This document shows positions 32,501 through 47,500 of a stretch of 64,000 nt of DNA, piece by piece; position 1 is the stretch's first letter; each line of letters starts with the position of its first letter. Source of the stretch: Hippasteria phrygiana (Eukaryota > Echinodermata > Asteroidea > Valvatida > Goniasteridae); contig JAZGUH010000372.1 in assembly GCA_037893225.1 (NCBI GenBank), positions 434,001-498,000 of the forward strand, given 5' to 3'. Under the pieces are notes generated by a model. The model had not been told where the DNA came from, did not search any database, and saw nothing but the letters and a program-made list of their open reading frames with translations. The position numbers and the translations under genes are program-made.

Positions 32501-35500
32501 ATAGTAATAATATTAACATTGACTCGGTCATCAATAGGAAGCAAATGCCGACAGTAATCGTCCAAATATCACCTACACGTTTACATCTTTGATTTGAGTT
32601 GTTGAACATGGAAAGGTGCGATATCAACATGCAATTTTAATTATTTATTTTTTTGATTTTTTTTTTTTTTTTACAAGTTCATCCAAGATTGGATTTTGGA
32701 TGAGGTTGTGAATTCAAGTGTGTGGAGGGTTGGTTCTGGACATTTATTTCTGAACTTCCCATCCCATACAAAACCGTAAGGGTCATTCTATGAATTTGGG
32801 GTCCAAAAGGGGGACTTTCTTTTGGTGTCCCGGTTACATAGTGACATGTATAAGATTTTGCAATTCCGGAAACATTCTTCAATGCCTTCTATCTCCAAGA
32901 GTGATTGTATAAAAGCAAAGTACCTGCCAAACAAGTACACAAAATAGTGAGAAGTCAATTTTAATGACACATGCTGGGAAATTTACACAGTTCAGGTGTA
33001 ACAGGTACACCAAAAAAAATACCACACTTTTGGACCCCAAATTTATAGAATGATCCATATGCAAATCAAATCAAATCCTGTACTTACCCCCGACAAAGTA
33101 TGTGCTTAAAAAACAATGTGATTGAGTCCCACAATGTTTAGGCTTAACTCCACATTTGTCTCTGTTTTAAGACGGCAAGGTCCCAAACCCTCTCAACAGT
33201 GCTTACTGTCCCCGCCTTTCACCGCTGTGGCCCGGGTTCGATTCCTGCCCTGGTCCACATGTGGATTGGGTTTTCAGTCCCTACCTGATTCCGTGGGTTT
33301 TCCCCAGAATATTCGTCTGGGGTTTTCCTCCCACCTCTAAAACTGTAACTTCTTCTCATTGTCTTCTCTCTACAGGTTTCTTCAGGCTTCCGAGCTACAG
33401 TGCCTAGGGCACTTTTGAGGAATCCTTGGTTTCATTACCAGAAAGAATTAAATAATAAAATAATAATAAAAATAACACACTTCTCTATTCTTGTGTGTAT
33501 ATTTTCAGACAAGAGCAGCAACAACGCAGCACTACGATCGTTTCCTAGTTCGCCGAGAACTCCACCAGGAGACATGGGTTTGCCAGGAAAACACGGCAGA
33601 CATCACACAGGTGATTAGTCTGTTCCTAGAGGATCCTGCGTTGTATCATCACATAATTTTACTTGACTTACTAAGACTGTCACAAGCTGGATAAATGTGT
33701 ATTCATCAGTGTGTTATATCTCCGTCTTGGATACTGTATTTTGATTGGCCTAGAATGATCACCTGTCTGGTCTATAAAAACGACTGGCACACTCCAAGCA
33801 TATCACATCACACATCAGCCAGCTAGCTATTGAGCTGTATCATTGGTACCCACGCAATTTTCACCTGCACAGTTGACGATAGTAAACTATAATGAAAGCA
33901 GCGGAATAGCAGACGATCAGCTGTTTTGATCGCTTGATTTGTTTGAGTTAATTTCCACCGAGCAAGGCAAGTTGAACTGGAAAAACTGGGTTTGGCGATA
34001 TAACAAAACAATTGTTGACTGCTGTGATGTGGGATATGATGTTTTTAACACCCGAGGGATGCAGAGCACGCGCGGCGATTTTGTTACATCCAGAGGTAGA
34101 AAAGGTTTATAGTGAATGAGAAGATGTAATTTGCGTCGGGATGACGTAAATTAGAAGACAGATTTTTGTCCTTTCCTGACTTAGTGTATCAAGCACTGTA
34201 TGCTCGGTGCTTTCCGAGAGCATGTGGGGAAAAATATAAGAATAATAATAATAATTTGGGAAGCTAATCATCCTCACTCGCAGCTGGGATGCTGAATTGC
34301 GAAGGACACGGCTACAACGTGGTCAAGTCGAAGGCACGTAAAGGCGCCTCTGGCAGCCGGCCATACGACCCATATCTAACCACGTAGCACAGCCAAAGAT
34401 CGTAAATGTTGATTTTTTTGCGGAGAGAGGAAAACCGGAGAACCCGGAGAAAAACCCCTGGTGGCACAGGAGAGAATCAACGAACAACTCTACTCACATA
34501 AGGTCCAGGCTGGGAATCGAACCCGGGCCACATTGGTGAGAGACAAGAGCTTTACACACTTGCCAACCATGCCACCCAAAAGCATACGGTGATTCATACA
34601 CTACGTCCGGAAAGGGCAAAAAGCCATCTTCTAATTTATATCATCCTCGACGCAAATTCCATCTTCTCACTGATTAGGCGGCACCCACTGCGACATTGGA
34701 TTCAAATCCGGACCAGCCAGCTCGGTGGTTGAGTGGTAAAGACGTCTGCACTAGTAAACGAGGTTGTGGGTTTGACTCCAGCCCAAGTATAAAGCCTGTG
34801 ATTTTTTTTCACCACAGGCTCTCGGAAACCACTGAGCATACAGTGCTTCACACACTACATCGGGAAAATGCAGAAAGCTGTCTTGTAACTTAATATCGAA
34901 GTTTGAAAGTGTACAAAGAAAGTTTTGGGACAGTTCTTTGTCTAATTTTGAATTCGGGCCATATAAATATACAAATGTGTTCAACGTCCCCAGTGTTTTA
35001 AGATTTTATTTATTTAGCCTGTTTTTTTGTGTGTGGATAAGAGCCTTCCTGTGACTGGGTCGCCATTTTGATTATTTATAGGAAAATCCGCTAATGCCGC
35101 CGTCCAGTCCCGAAACGATGAAACAAGTCCACACAGCCAGACCGGCAGGAGCAAGCTAGTCAGGAGTCATCTGTCAACAAGATGCGCAAGTAAAATATCT
35201 GAGTTTTCTGTTTCAAAGGTCCATTTGAACATTACCAAATCATCCAAAATCAAACGCGAGGATTCTCCGGATTTTTCATGATTTCAGGATTTTTGATAAA
35301 ACGTTTCCCAGATTTCCGGCAGATTTTTTGGTCGTTAAATTGTTTTAATCATTCCAAAATGACCTCTGCGGCCTGAAACGGTCTTCTTTCAATTTTAATG
35401 ACCATATTTTTTGCAATTTTGAACTGTATCTTTTGGTAGAAAATGCGGTTTTCTTATCCATTTTGTGTCGCCTAAACGAAAGTTTTTGGGGTACACTCAC

Positions 35501-38500
35501 CAGTCCTAAATTCTGTGTGACCATAGCTCCGTATAGCTTCGTATCCCTGTAGCTCCGCATCCCCGTAGCTCCGTATCCCCGTATATTATGTTAAAGTTTG
35601 AGATTAAGTTTTTGGGAGAAAGTTCATAACATCTACATCTACATGCTTTCATGGATTTTGATGAAACTAATATGCATTGACCCTTGGGTGGGAAGATGCA
35701 ATTCTTCTTCGGAATGCTGAGGTCAAAGGTCATGTAGGGGTCATTAGGGCTCATTAGTATGTCGGTATGTATGTGGCATTTTGGTTAGTTTTGGGAAAAA
35801 ATGGGTCTCAAAGGTCATTTGAGATCAAGTTACAAAATAGGCTGAAACTCAAATTGGTCTCATTTGAAAAGTTAAAGTCCAATTGCAATCAAACTTGAGC
35901 CTTAGTTGCAACATGGAAACATTTATGTGATGTTGGTGCTGAAGGTCACATCAAGGTTAAAGGTCATTGAAGGTCAAGTGTTAAAAAACGCTGAAAATGT
36001 AAAAGTGGTCTCATTTGAAAAGTTGAAATCCAATTGCAATCGAACTTGGGTCGTAGGTGCATTATGTTACTGATTAACTGTCATATGATGGTGATGTGAA
36101 AGGTCACATACTGGGGTAAAAGGTCATTTGAGGTCAAGTTACAAAATAGGCTTAAAATGTAAAATTTGTCTCATTTGAAAGTTCAAGTCCAATTGCAATC
36201 AAACTTGAGCCAAACGTGCAACATGCAAACATTTATGTAATGTTGGTGTTAAAGGTCACATATCAATGTCAAAGGTCATTGGAGGTCAAGTGGTAAAATA
36301 GGCTGCAAATGTAAAATTTCTCTCATTTGAAAAGTTGAAGCTTAGATGCCGGGACCCCAAAAAAAGGCAACAAGTGTGATCCGCGGATCACCTTGTTCAA
36401 CAATGCCATACAAATTAAATGGCTCCGAATGTTTTTCGGAGGCATTTTATTGCAAACGGACTCATTTATTGTACAAAACATTACAGAGTTTACAGATCCA
36501 TTTACCAAACATTCTGGGAAGTTTTTTTCTTTTATTCTACCTGGCCTGGTGTCATTTAGAAAAAAAAAGATCTTTTCTGTTTGAAAACATTGATTTCCAA
36601 CAATGTGTCAAGTGAACACATTTTTGGACATATAATAAACTATTTTTTATTGAAATCACCTTATACAAGGCTAAAAGCCACTCTTTGTAAAGGGTTACGA
36701 TCAGAGGTGGTAGGGTTGGTGACATTTTGAATTGCCATACTTCCACCCTGATGGTTTTCCTGAGCCCAGATCAAAATAGAGGATAATTCTTCAACAGATT
36801 CTAGAGAAATTATCCCAATTTTCAGACCTATAGACCCAGGCGGCATAACTTCCACAGTTGGTGATGAGACCATCTCACCTCCGTCCCCTTCAGATTGACC
36901 ATGGCTATAAATTGACCATGGCTATGAATTGACCATGGCTATGAATTGACCATGACAAGTTCGGTGTATTTTCCATGGTATTGCAGTTACGTTCTATGGA
37001 TCATTTTTAGGTACCAACCTATTGTAGAAATAACGTAGGCCTTTGTGCTCGAGTCTATGTTGTCAGCTATTTTCATTAACATATTCTAAGTTGATCGCTT
37101 GAATCATCAATTTTTTGGAATATAAATTTGGCACGTATGGCATTTTGGTTGATTTATATAGATCCATTCTGTAAACATTTTTTGAAAAAATATGTTGATT
37201 TTTGTTGGATTCTGTAGATGTCCAAGGGAGCGAGTTGGTACGTGTAATGCACATTCGCAATCCCTGCTGTTTCTATATTCAGCGAGAGTCCGACCAATCA
37301 GACCTGAGCAGCATGATGGTCCGCATCAACAAAGACTGCCGGGCCATCCAGCAATCGGATAGGCTGCCCGAGGACCTGAACACCGGTAAGGGAGTGGTCA
37401 TGGTGGGGGTTCGAACCTGTTACCATTCATTTGCTTTTAATAACACTTTGCCAGGACTGTCTAGGAAGCCGAGAGGCTTAGCCGGGACCTGAGTACCGGT
37501 TAGGGAATAGTCACAGTGGGAGTTTGAACCTGGCACCATTCGTTTGCTTGTAATAACACTTTGCATAAGAAACTGAAAAACTCAGTCAAGATACTTGTGA
37601 TTTTCAGGGAAGTGGTCGAGATGAAGATTTAAAGAAAAAAAAGTTAACCCAAAATAAGATTTTGCATTGGAGGTTAGGTATCAATTTTAGAATAAGCATC
37701 TGATTGAAATTCTGGTTGTTTTGAGGATTGCGGTTGGTATACGAACCTTGCACCATCTGTTTACTAGTCTTGGTTCAAGATGTTGTTACGTATATACGCG
37801 ATAATGGGCTGCCGCGAGAGGGCGTTATCACGACAGACTATTAAGTCACGAACCGCCAGTAACAACGTCTTGGGAATTTCGTCTTGGAAGACTTGTCTTC
37901 CTATTTGATGCAAAAAGACGGTCGAGTTGTCTCAATGGTCGAGTTGTCTCGAGTCGAGTCGGCCAACGGTCGAGTTGTCTCGAGTCGAGTCGGCCAACGG
38001 TCGAGTTGTCCGAGCCCGGACGGTTTAATAATAGAGAGATATTTCTTGCATGTAACAAGTAATTTCCCGCAGATCACACACCATCACCCAGGTTGCCTGC
38101 CCGGTCCCGAGTGGTGAACTTGACAGTGACACTGCTAGCGCATAGCCGGCGGGCCGGCCGGCTGCCTGCAATAAAGCAGCTTCGATCGCGAACTTACCAG
38201 CACCCCTTCAGCCAGTAGTATAGATAGCTACCAGACTATTGTGCAACTTCATGGCAGCTCTTCTTCGTATGTGCGCGTGCGTGAAGAGAAAATGTTCCTC
38301 ATTTTCATACAGAATTGACGCATGCGCACTAGTTTCCCCCATTTTTCGGGGGGAGATTTTACGAAATTCCCAAGACGTTTTTACTGGCGGTTCGTGGCTA
38401 TTAATAGTTTATTGTGATAACGCCCACTCGCGGCAGCCGGTTATCGCGTATATACGTACGTAACAACGTCTTGAACCAAGACTATCTGTTTACTTAAAAC

Positions 38501-41500
38501 AAGATTTTACCAAGAAAACAACAGAGTGATACAGGAATGTTGTTGATTGACTGAGGGTTTTTGTTTTTTTAATCGAAAATGAAATCTGTTTTGAAGATAA
38601 GAAAAAATGAATATATTACCTGTAGGGTACCTTCAGAAAATATCAATTTGGAATTGAACCAACACCAATTTGAAGAGATTTTGTTGAGGATATTGATTGT
38701 TTGAATGCACTGGGTTAATTGCCTCTCAGAATTTTGTAACTGATGATCACCATGTGAATTCAAACTCAGTACTGAAATAAAATAAACAATCTATGAAGGA
38801 TCAGTATTCATATGGATAAATAAAATGTTGCTTCTCAGATGCTCTGTGTTGTTGTCTGTATGACACCGACAAGACGTGGTACCGGGTTCGAATCAAATCA
38901 ATCACCTACCCTGACCCCGCGGTCACTACACCCGACCCGACCCCACCACTGACCCCACGGCAGACCCCAGTGCAGTCCCCCGTGGGTACAAGCCTGGAGA
39001 CCTCACCCAAGACAGATGCAGGCAGCCCCGACGAGGCCACCACCCATCAGATTGGTGATGCGGCCTCGGAGGTCAAGGTCGAGGTCAAGTCTGAGGTCGG
39101 GTCGGAGGTTGGGTCCGAGACCAGCTCAGAGGTCAGCCAGGATCCTTTATTTGAGGTCAAGCCCACGGTCAAACCGGACCGCAAGCTAGACGTCAAGCCG
39201 AAGATCAGGGCCAATGAGCCCAAAGTGGATGTCATGTATGTGGACTATGGGAACAGCGAAACGGTTTCACTGTCTAAGTAAGTGGCAATTTCAGTTCAAT
39301 TCAATTGAAAAGACTTATATAGTATTAACAATTCACTTTCAAGAAGGAATGATTGATGTAAAAAGTCGTTTTTTATGTATTTGTAACCTTCAGTGATGTC
39401 TGTCTTGGTTTAGTCTTGTTGACTTGAGTAGTGTACATGATTGGTAATCCTCCCAATTTTTTGTTTACTGAATTATGAAATACCTGACTAGACTGTAAGT
39501 TAATAGCAGTCTTAATTATCCTGTGAAATGATGGCATCTGGATTTTGTAAAATACTGCCCTCTATTGACTGAATGTAGTTAGTCCGCGTTGTGTCTGAAC
39601 AATCCGAAAACGGGCGCAAGGTTGCAATTATAGTACGTGTGTGTATATACATGTCGTATGCATAGTGGACGGAAGCGACAGGTTGTAACCAGTCGGCTCG
39701 GCCTAGTTATGTGACCAATTGACACAAGAGGGCACTATAACAAATCCAGTTAACTGCCGCCCGACGGTTAAAAAAGGAACGCAGGTTTTCTCTCGTTTTT
39801 GTCACCATCCAAGAACACAAAACTTTGAACAGGTCAGTGAAACGATATTTCCTGTAAAATACTAAACCCCGCCCATTTCTGAAAATTGCAACAATGACCA
39901 ATCATGTACACTATCTTTAAGGATTTTTTTGATGTATTTTAACTTGGTATTTCAATGTATCTGGTTATTATCTTTGTACGGCACATTTGAATATTTATAT
40001 ATAATATTTGTGCTTAATAAATAAATAAATGAATTAATATTATTATTCTAAGGTAAATGGTGAAATGTCGGCATATTCCAATAAGCGCAGCTTGACTTGG
40101 GAATGCCATGTATACTGGACAATCCGTCTGTCAGTTTGCTATTTATCATCAGATAAATGTGAAAGTCTTATAAATAAACCGACAAAAATGCAGGCTGGAG
40201 TTTGGTTTCTTGTTATTCGTCCCGTAATGATCTTGATACAATAGCCACATGCAAAAAAATGTCTATCGGGCAGTTTATAATATCGATCGCCGCACGTAAA
40301 AAACACTGGCGTGCTTTGCGTGCAACTTTTTACCGACGGGGCAAGCAATTGCAGCTGAAGCGTAAAAAAGCGAGTATCGAATATTCGAATATTCGGTCAA
40401 ACTTAGTTTCAAATAATCGAATACTTAATTATTTGAAAATGAACACCCCTAATCACGCCTAATTAAAAAGGTGATTGTTTTAAATTGATCTGTGTGATGT
40501 TGCAGGATGAGTTTAACTGCAGAAAGAACGTCTGTACTATTTTTTTTACCGCTATTTTTAAATAATTTTTCTCACAAAAGGCTGTGCAAGTTAAGGACGA
40601 AGCACCATGATATACCAGACCTGGCAGTGTGTTGCTCGCTCACGGACATAGTGCCGACTCGTAAGGTGAGACAACGATCAACCCTCCCAGGGGCGGATCC
40701 AAGAATTTTGTGGGCGGGTTGGGCTAATCAGATGTTTTGTTTTTTTCAGTAAAAGGAAAAAAATTGTCGCTGACTGGCCCTGTTCTGGAACTGTTTGCAT
40801 AAAGGCAAAATATAAAGGTCGCTGGTGTGGGACTGATGCCGTAAAATTACTCGTGACCTGTCACACCCCCCACCCCCCTTTTTAATTCCTCTGTCTGACT
40901 CAAAATGGGATTTTTTTCAACTTCTTCATTGTGAATTGATTTGGGGTAAAAAAAACAACTTTTTACTGGTATCTGGAGTCACAACTAAGAACCATGATTA
41001 ATTTAAAGATACATTGTACATGCTCTTTTTGCGTTTCACCTTGAAAAATAATTTTGCATTTTTGTTTTTAATTGCTATTTTTTTAGGAATACAAAAACTG
41101 TCCACTTTTGAATGAGACATTGAATGGAAAATTCTGGCCGCTTAGTTATAAATCCAAGAATTACTGTACAAATGTTGAATTACTTGCGAACGTCGACAAT
41201 AATTCAGTTTCCACAGGGAGGGAAAGCAGCCAAGAATAAAAACCTTTTCGGAGGGTTGCAGACATCTAAAATAGAAAAGTTTTTCATTAAACCCTAACAA
41301 TCCCCATCCAGCCAAACTCCAACACCAGGTTTCGTTGCCATTTGACGGGTTAGGTACTGTGTACTTTTGATGTGGTGTTGGATTTTGTTGGATTTTGACG
41401 GGATGGGTACTGTATGTCCCCATTGTTCATGCTGTGCATTCGGCCAAGTGTACCCACTCAATCAAAACCCAACAGCTGAGGGGGTGTTGGGAGTTTGACG

Positions 41501-44500
41501 GGTTGTGTACTGTTATGGCAAATGGGCTGTTGGAGTTTGACGGGTTGGGTATTGTTAACCAGCAACAGTCAAACATGGTGTTGGAATTTGACGGGTTGAG
41601 GAAGGTTTCTAGTAAAAATGCTTAGGGAGTTAGGGTTAAAATAAAACATCAAATTTACAAATTTGTAAGAGAAAAAAATTGTTAAAGAGCACCGACAGTA
41701 TATCTAAAAAACAAAAAACAAACCAGGACGCATTACAATTAATTCACCGTCAAGAAATTTAGATAAAGGATATGAGAGACATCATAATCATTACTGAAAC
41801 GTATTATTGTTTTTTTTTTAGTCTGGTCGCTGGTCAGTAGAGGCAGTGCATTCTTTTGCAAAGATGGTTGGAGATAAGCCGGTCTACATGAGTGTAAGTA
41901 TAAATCAAAGATGAACGTGGTGGTACCAAACACTGACTAGTCTAGCCACGGACTCCTTAGTTTGTCTTAACCCAACATCAGTGTGCATAATCATTTGATC
42001 AGAAGACGAGACTGAATTTTTCCTCAGTATTTTGCTTATCACTTTGCAATATTCTCAACATGTGAATTAAAATGCATCTTCGTCTTTCTCAAAAACCAGG
42101 CACAAAGATCAACACATACGTCAACATAAGTTGCATGATGTGGATAAAATTGTTTTTAATGGATAGTTATTGCTTATAATATAGGCTTCCCTATGCTTTT
42201 CAGTGTTACTGCCTTAAAATATCGAAAGAAAAACCCCCTTAGATAACTTGGTGGTATGGGTAAATGGCGATCGTGCAGTTTGGAAATGGCTTCTTCGGAC
42301 CAACCGCTTGTGGTGGCGCACTGTATTGTGAATTCGGTCGCTTCACAACTCGGTGCGCCGCCAGCGGCAGCCCGGGGAGAGGCCAAATTACGCAGTGCAT
42401 CATGGGAAAAAGTCGACGTCGGTTCTATCAAATCATACTTCTTACACCCCCCTTCTCCGCTAAATCTATCAACTCCTCTCTCTTCTTTCTCGCAAAAGGT
42501 ATTCCCCGATTAGTCCAAAAACTCATCCACTCGTATTCGCGCGAAATCCATACTGCTGTACTGTCCACCATCTAATACAACGCGATGTGGCAGTGCACTG
42601 AGTTGTGAATCGACCGAAATGCCCATTATTCAGCTGTCACACAAGTGTGTAAATACCTGCAATCGCAGACCTCCCATTGTTCCTCTTTTGTTTATACTGT
42701 AACTTTTTCGGAAGGCCTCCCATATGTTTTGTACACGATTTTTAATCGTGGACCTTGACACAATCGTGGACCCTATTGTCCTCTTTGTTAAAGGTCCACG
42801 GTTTGAATAGCTATACAAACTCACATGTTTTGCTGCAGATTCTTGGGCATTCAGGAGCTACCCTCTACGTTGACCTTCACAAGCCTCCTATCCCAGAGGT
42901 AGAGAATGACATGCCGATGTCTCTGAGAGATGCCATGGTGTTCCTTGAACTAGCCTGCTTCGTTTCACCTGACTCGGTCCCTGACGGTAAGGCTTTGAAG
43001 CCTTGGCATGATCATTCCTTCAGTGAGGTTGAAAGATTTGTGCAGAAAGAAAAATAACGTTTGCAAATAACAATTAGGAATCATTTCATATTGTCTGAAA
43101 GTAGTATCAATAGTGGGACCGCTGTTGTTTTTGCGGTACCATATTAACCCTAACTCCTTGGGTAACTTTACTAGAAAGTATCCTGAATCCGCCAAAATCC
43201 ACCTATTTTGTCATGCACAAAAAGTTGGTTTTGGTGACTGCTCAATATGGAGGTATCCTGAATCCATCAAAATCATGCAGTAACGCTAGGCTTACAATCC
43301 TCAATCCATCAAAATCCCCAGGTTTCAATATGGAGGTATCCTGAAACCGCCGAAATCCTCAAAAACAGGAAGAGAATTTTGATTGATTTATGTACGTTAG
43401 GGTTAATGCCCAGCTGGCTAATATAACGAGCTCATTCTATACAGGTCAGTGCGCACGGGCATCACAATATTCATGAGGATATGTGTGATCCTTTCGCTGC
43501 GAGTGCTTTAGGAAGAATCAAATTGTGCCATCAATAATCTCCACTAATAGGGTTCTTTGTCTACGGTCTGGCCGCTGTAAACTGGAAATCTTCGTCAAGC
43601 CGACTGGGCTTGAATGAGCTCCAAGCTTCAGTTTTGACCTCATGATTATTCAGTTATTCAAATTATTCCCATTCATCAGCAAGGTTGGAGGGACGGAGTG
43701 CAGCGCCACAAAGAAAAACAACGGTACCGCAATCAATACCGCATCTGGACAATGTGAAATGCTCCCTAACTATACCTCATACATATTCATGATAGAGAGC
43801 TGAACTCTAAGTGGTCAGTTCTCTTCATAAGTGTTACGTCATTCCAACATAAGCCACGCCTACTTAACAAGGAGTGAAGCTAATTAAGATCTATCATCTT
43901 TTAGATGATGCTCTGCATCATTATTTCTCTCGAGGTTTATGCACACAAGTAAAAAGCGCAGGACTTGTTCCAACATTATGCATTACAGAGGCTCCATTTA
44001 TTATCCATGTTCACGTTCGCAGTCTAAAGTGCTTTTGATTAGTGTAAAACTAGAAAAAAATTATTCATATTTTTTTGCATTAGCGGGAAGTAACAATTGA
44101 CCTATCGCTGTTTACGAGTTAACCACGCCCCTTAGACAACCCTATGGGAATTGTGTGTGGAAATTTTTGTTTGTCTCAGATTTTGCGCATTCCACGTGGA
44201 ATTATAATTGATGTGATTGGACAATAATTCACAAGCTGCATTGACGCGATTCGACCGCGATAGGTCAATTAATTCATGTGACACAAATGCACGTATAACG
44301 CATCTTCTTTATACAAAGAGGATAATTAGTATGCCTCATACATGTGCATAAGTGAGAGCTGAATTCCAAGTGGCTAATTGACTGTCACGTTCCAGCCGCA
44401 ATACAATGTTTTCCTCTCATGCATCCAGCCGCACCTACCAGAGGGCCTCCTCTCAAGTTCATCTCGGCCGATCTCCCTGTTCAAGGGGAGGAGATTCTAG

Positions 44501-47500
44501 TCACCGTCAGTCATTTCCAGGACCCCAATTGCTTCTGCGTGCAAGAGGTGAAATTTCTGGATTTTTGTGTGTGCTCGTGCGTGTGTAAATACTTTTCCCA
44601 CATTGGGTTATGGGGACATCCCATAGGGTTCGTGTGCTTAAGGAAAATCTCTCTATACTCAAACCCTGATAATTCTTTCGACCCAAAATGTTCAACATAA
44701 CCCCAATTTACCTCTAGACCCCTGTACTGGACACCCAAAACATTATGGGGACAGGAAATGTCCCCACAACTCGCTCAGATTTTTTCAAACAAAAGAAATT
44801 GTCCCCATAATGAGGTGTATGCGTGAGTGTAAATACCGGCAATCGTGGACTAGAGACAAAAGGGTTAGGGCATAGACAAAGGGTCCACGTTTGACCGAAC
44901 GTCCACGATTAAAATTCGTGTACAAAACATATTTGAGGCCTTCCGAAAAAGTACAAACAAAAGAGGGACAATAAGAGGTCCGCGTTTGCCGGTATTTACA
45001 CACTTGGGTGTGTGGGTGTGGAAGTCGCCCAATACAAGGCTAAAAGCCACTCTAGATAAAGAGCTACAACAGAGGTGGTGGCGTTGGCCACATTTTAGGT
45101 TGGGGTTGCGACAATTTAGGGCTGGCCTACTACCCTTACGGTTTGCCTGGGTCCTGATCTAAATGGAGGATAAATTTTTCAATTTTCAGAAATTATCAAA
45201 ATGTTCGTCTAAAAAGGCGGGGTAACTTTCACCGTTGGTGAGACCAACTCGCCTCTCATTAAAATAGAACAGATTGATCCTGAGTCATTGTGCATGCACA
45301 GAACCAACAGTACACACCATGCAGAATTGTGTGATGTTTGTGCCAAGTGGGAACAGCGCATGGTTGGGTTTTGGGTTTGGGTTTTGGGGTTTTGGGGTTT
45401 TGGGTTTGTTTTTAGGGGTTTTGGGGGGGTTTTTTTGGGGGGGGGGTTGTGTGTTTTTTTGGTTTTTGTGGGTTTTTGGGGGAGTTTGAGTTTTTGGTTT
45501 TTTTTTTTGTGTTTGGTTTTTTCTTTTTTCTTTTTTTGTTTGGTTTTTTGTTTTTTATGTTTTTTGGTTAGTTGGTGTTTGGTGTTTAGTGGTCTTTTTT
45601 CAAACTGCATCTCTGGCTGTCATACTTATTCAAGAGGTTAAGTGCAGCTGGTTTAATGGATCGGTGTATTACTGGATGCGGTCTGCTGGTCCAGTGTGAA
45701 TTTCAGGTCCTGATAATTGCCCTTGCACTTTCCTCGATCTCTTTGCTCAGATCGGTGCTGATTGCGAATATCTTCTCAAGATGATGAAGGACCTGCAAGA
45801 GACCTATAACAAGACCCTGGATGATCGATGGAACGTCCTGTGCCCCAAGGATGGTAGCATCTGCGTGGCTCACTTTTCAGAGGACAAACAGTGGTCCAGG
45901 GCCGAGGTTGTTGGTGAGTCCCCTCTGGCCAAATGGCTGTGTATGTCTAATCCTTTAGTCCGAGTCTTGAAGATCCAGGAATGTCAGTTTTCAGGCAAAA
46001 TCTTGGTTTTTTCAGTTTTAAACAATTACGTTTAAAACCGCCTTGGGGCCTGGACGCTGATAATGACCCGAGCCGAAGGCAGCAAAAATCCCCCTCAATT
46101 CAGCAAAAATCATAAGTAAACTTTGCCGTTCCGCCAGCTTTTTTGTGCTTTTACCCTATCCATGTTCAGGGGCCCCGGTGAAACTACCTAGTTTCTGTCT
46201 CTTCTTTATCAGTAATAAGATAATGCAAACAACCCGAACCAGACTAAGCAGCAAATTATTTTTGCCATTGGTGATCCAGAGCTGTGGGGCAAGGCAAAGA
46301 AACAAATCAGTCTTTTGTAAACACCTGAAAATTCAACTTTTTTTTCTCCAATAAAGACACCAACCACACTTCTGTACTAGAAATGCAACTGAATTTAACA
46401 TTACAATTCTGAACTTTAAAAACAACTTATTTTGATTTTTTTTTTTTTACTTAGTTGGCACATCAAACAGCCGTTTATTTTACACAAGTGCAGCATGACA
46501 TGCATTTCGAGCGGCATCTTATATAACTGGACTTACTAGCTCATGCTGGACGTCCTGGTTATCAGGGGCCATGTTTGTTGTAGCCAAAAGTGTTTAAAAC
46601 CGGTTAGTGTTGTATCGGCCGTTTAAAACCAGCCACTAGGAATGGGTAAACTGTCTTAGGTATTTATCAATGTTAAATTTAGGGCTGATTTTTCGGCTGA
46701 TTTCCATTCAGTGCATTTTCTCCTACAAATGAAAAACGGAGGGAAAACTGTTTTTGAAAGAAGAAAATGCTTACTACATGCCAGTCTATTTGTGACCTGC
46801 TCTAGAAAAAGGTATATTATGTCGCAAAATATGAAAAATGAGTTCCATGCATGTGTGGAAAGCCCGCAATGTAAGCTTTCATTTGGTACATGACAGAGCT
46901 CCAAAGCCCTTTCCGTTCTGGAGATATCACGTGTTTGCATATTAATTAGTTCTATGGAGTTCAAATGACACAACAGAGAAAACAGGCTTTGAAATAGCTA
47001 GTTCTAATACAATGCAATAGAACAATGCACTCTAAAAAGGTTATTTTTTCACTTTATTCACTGAAATCAACATTGTTGTGCACCAAACCTGAAACTTTAG
47101 ATATTTAAGATGTCATTAAATACAAAAACTAAAAATACATTTTGACAAAATGTTTTACCCTCTCAACGTTGAAAGGGCCATTACACGTAAATGCATAGCG
47201 CGACTTGTATCACCTTTTTCTGGAGCGGGTCACATTTGGTCTTAACTTTACGTAGACTAATTGCCCTATGTGACATTAACACTGAAAGAATAGGAGCATC
47301 CTATTGAAACATCCTAGGCGGAGATATCCAAGACGGAGATATAACAATACTGCTTGTGATTCTACAGGTCTTCCAGGGAATCAGGAGGTCGACGTCTTGT
47401 ATGTCGACTACGGGAACTACGAGAGAGTTCACTGCTCCAAGCTACGTAAGATTGCCAAGAAGTTCCTCAAGCTCTGTGTCCAGGTACATCTGTTTATCTG

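Noticed and set aside
37920..38015. CRISPR-like array
   Set aside because: Only about three degenerate GTCGAGTTGTCTC units without unique spacers, in eukaryotic DNA.
40507..40580. 5' extension of RNF17 exon 15
   Set aside because: In frame, but it would insert a hydrophobic stretch into the Tudor barrel; the AG at 40580 gives a direct family match.
41087..41240. RNF17 exon starting EYKNCPLLNETL
   Set aside because: Open after an AG, but no donor in phase, and exon 15 joins exon 16 directly as in human.
45209..45641. Lys/Pro-rich and Gly/Phe-rich ORFs
   Set aside because: Products of the G/T-only tract.
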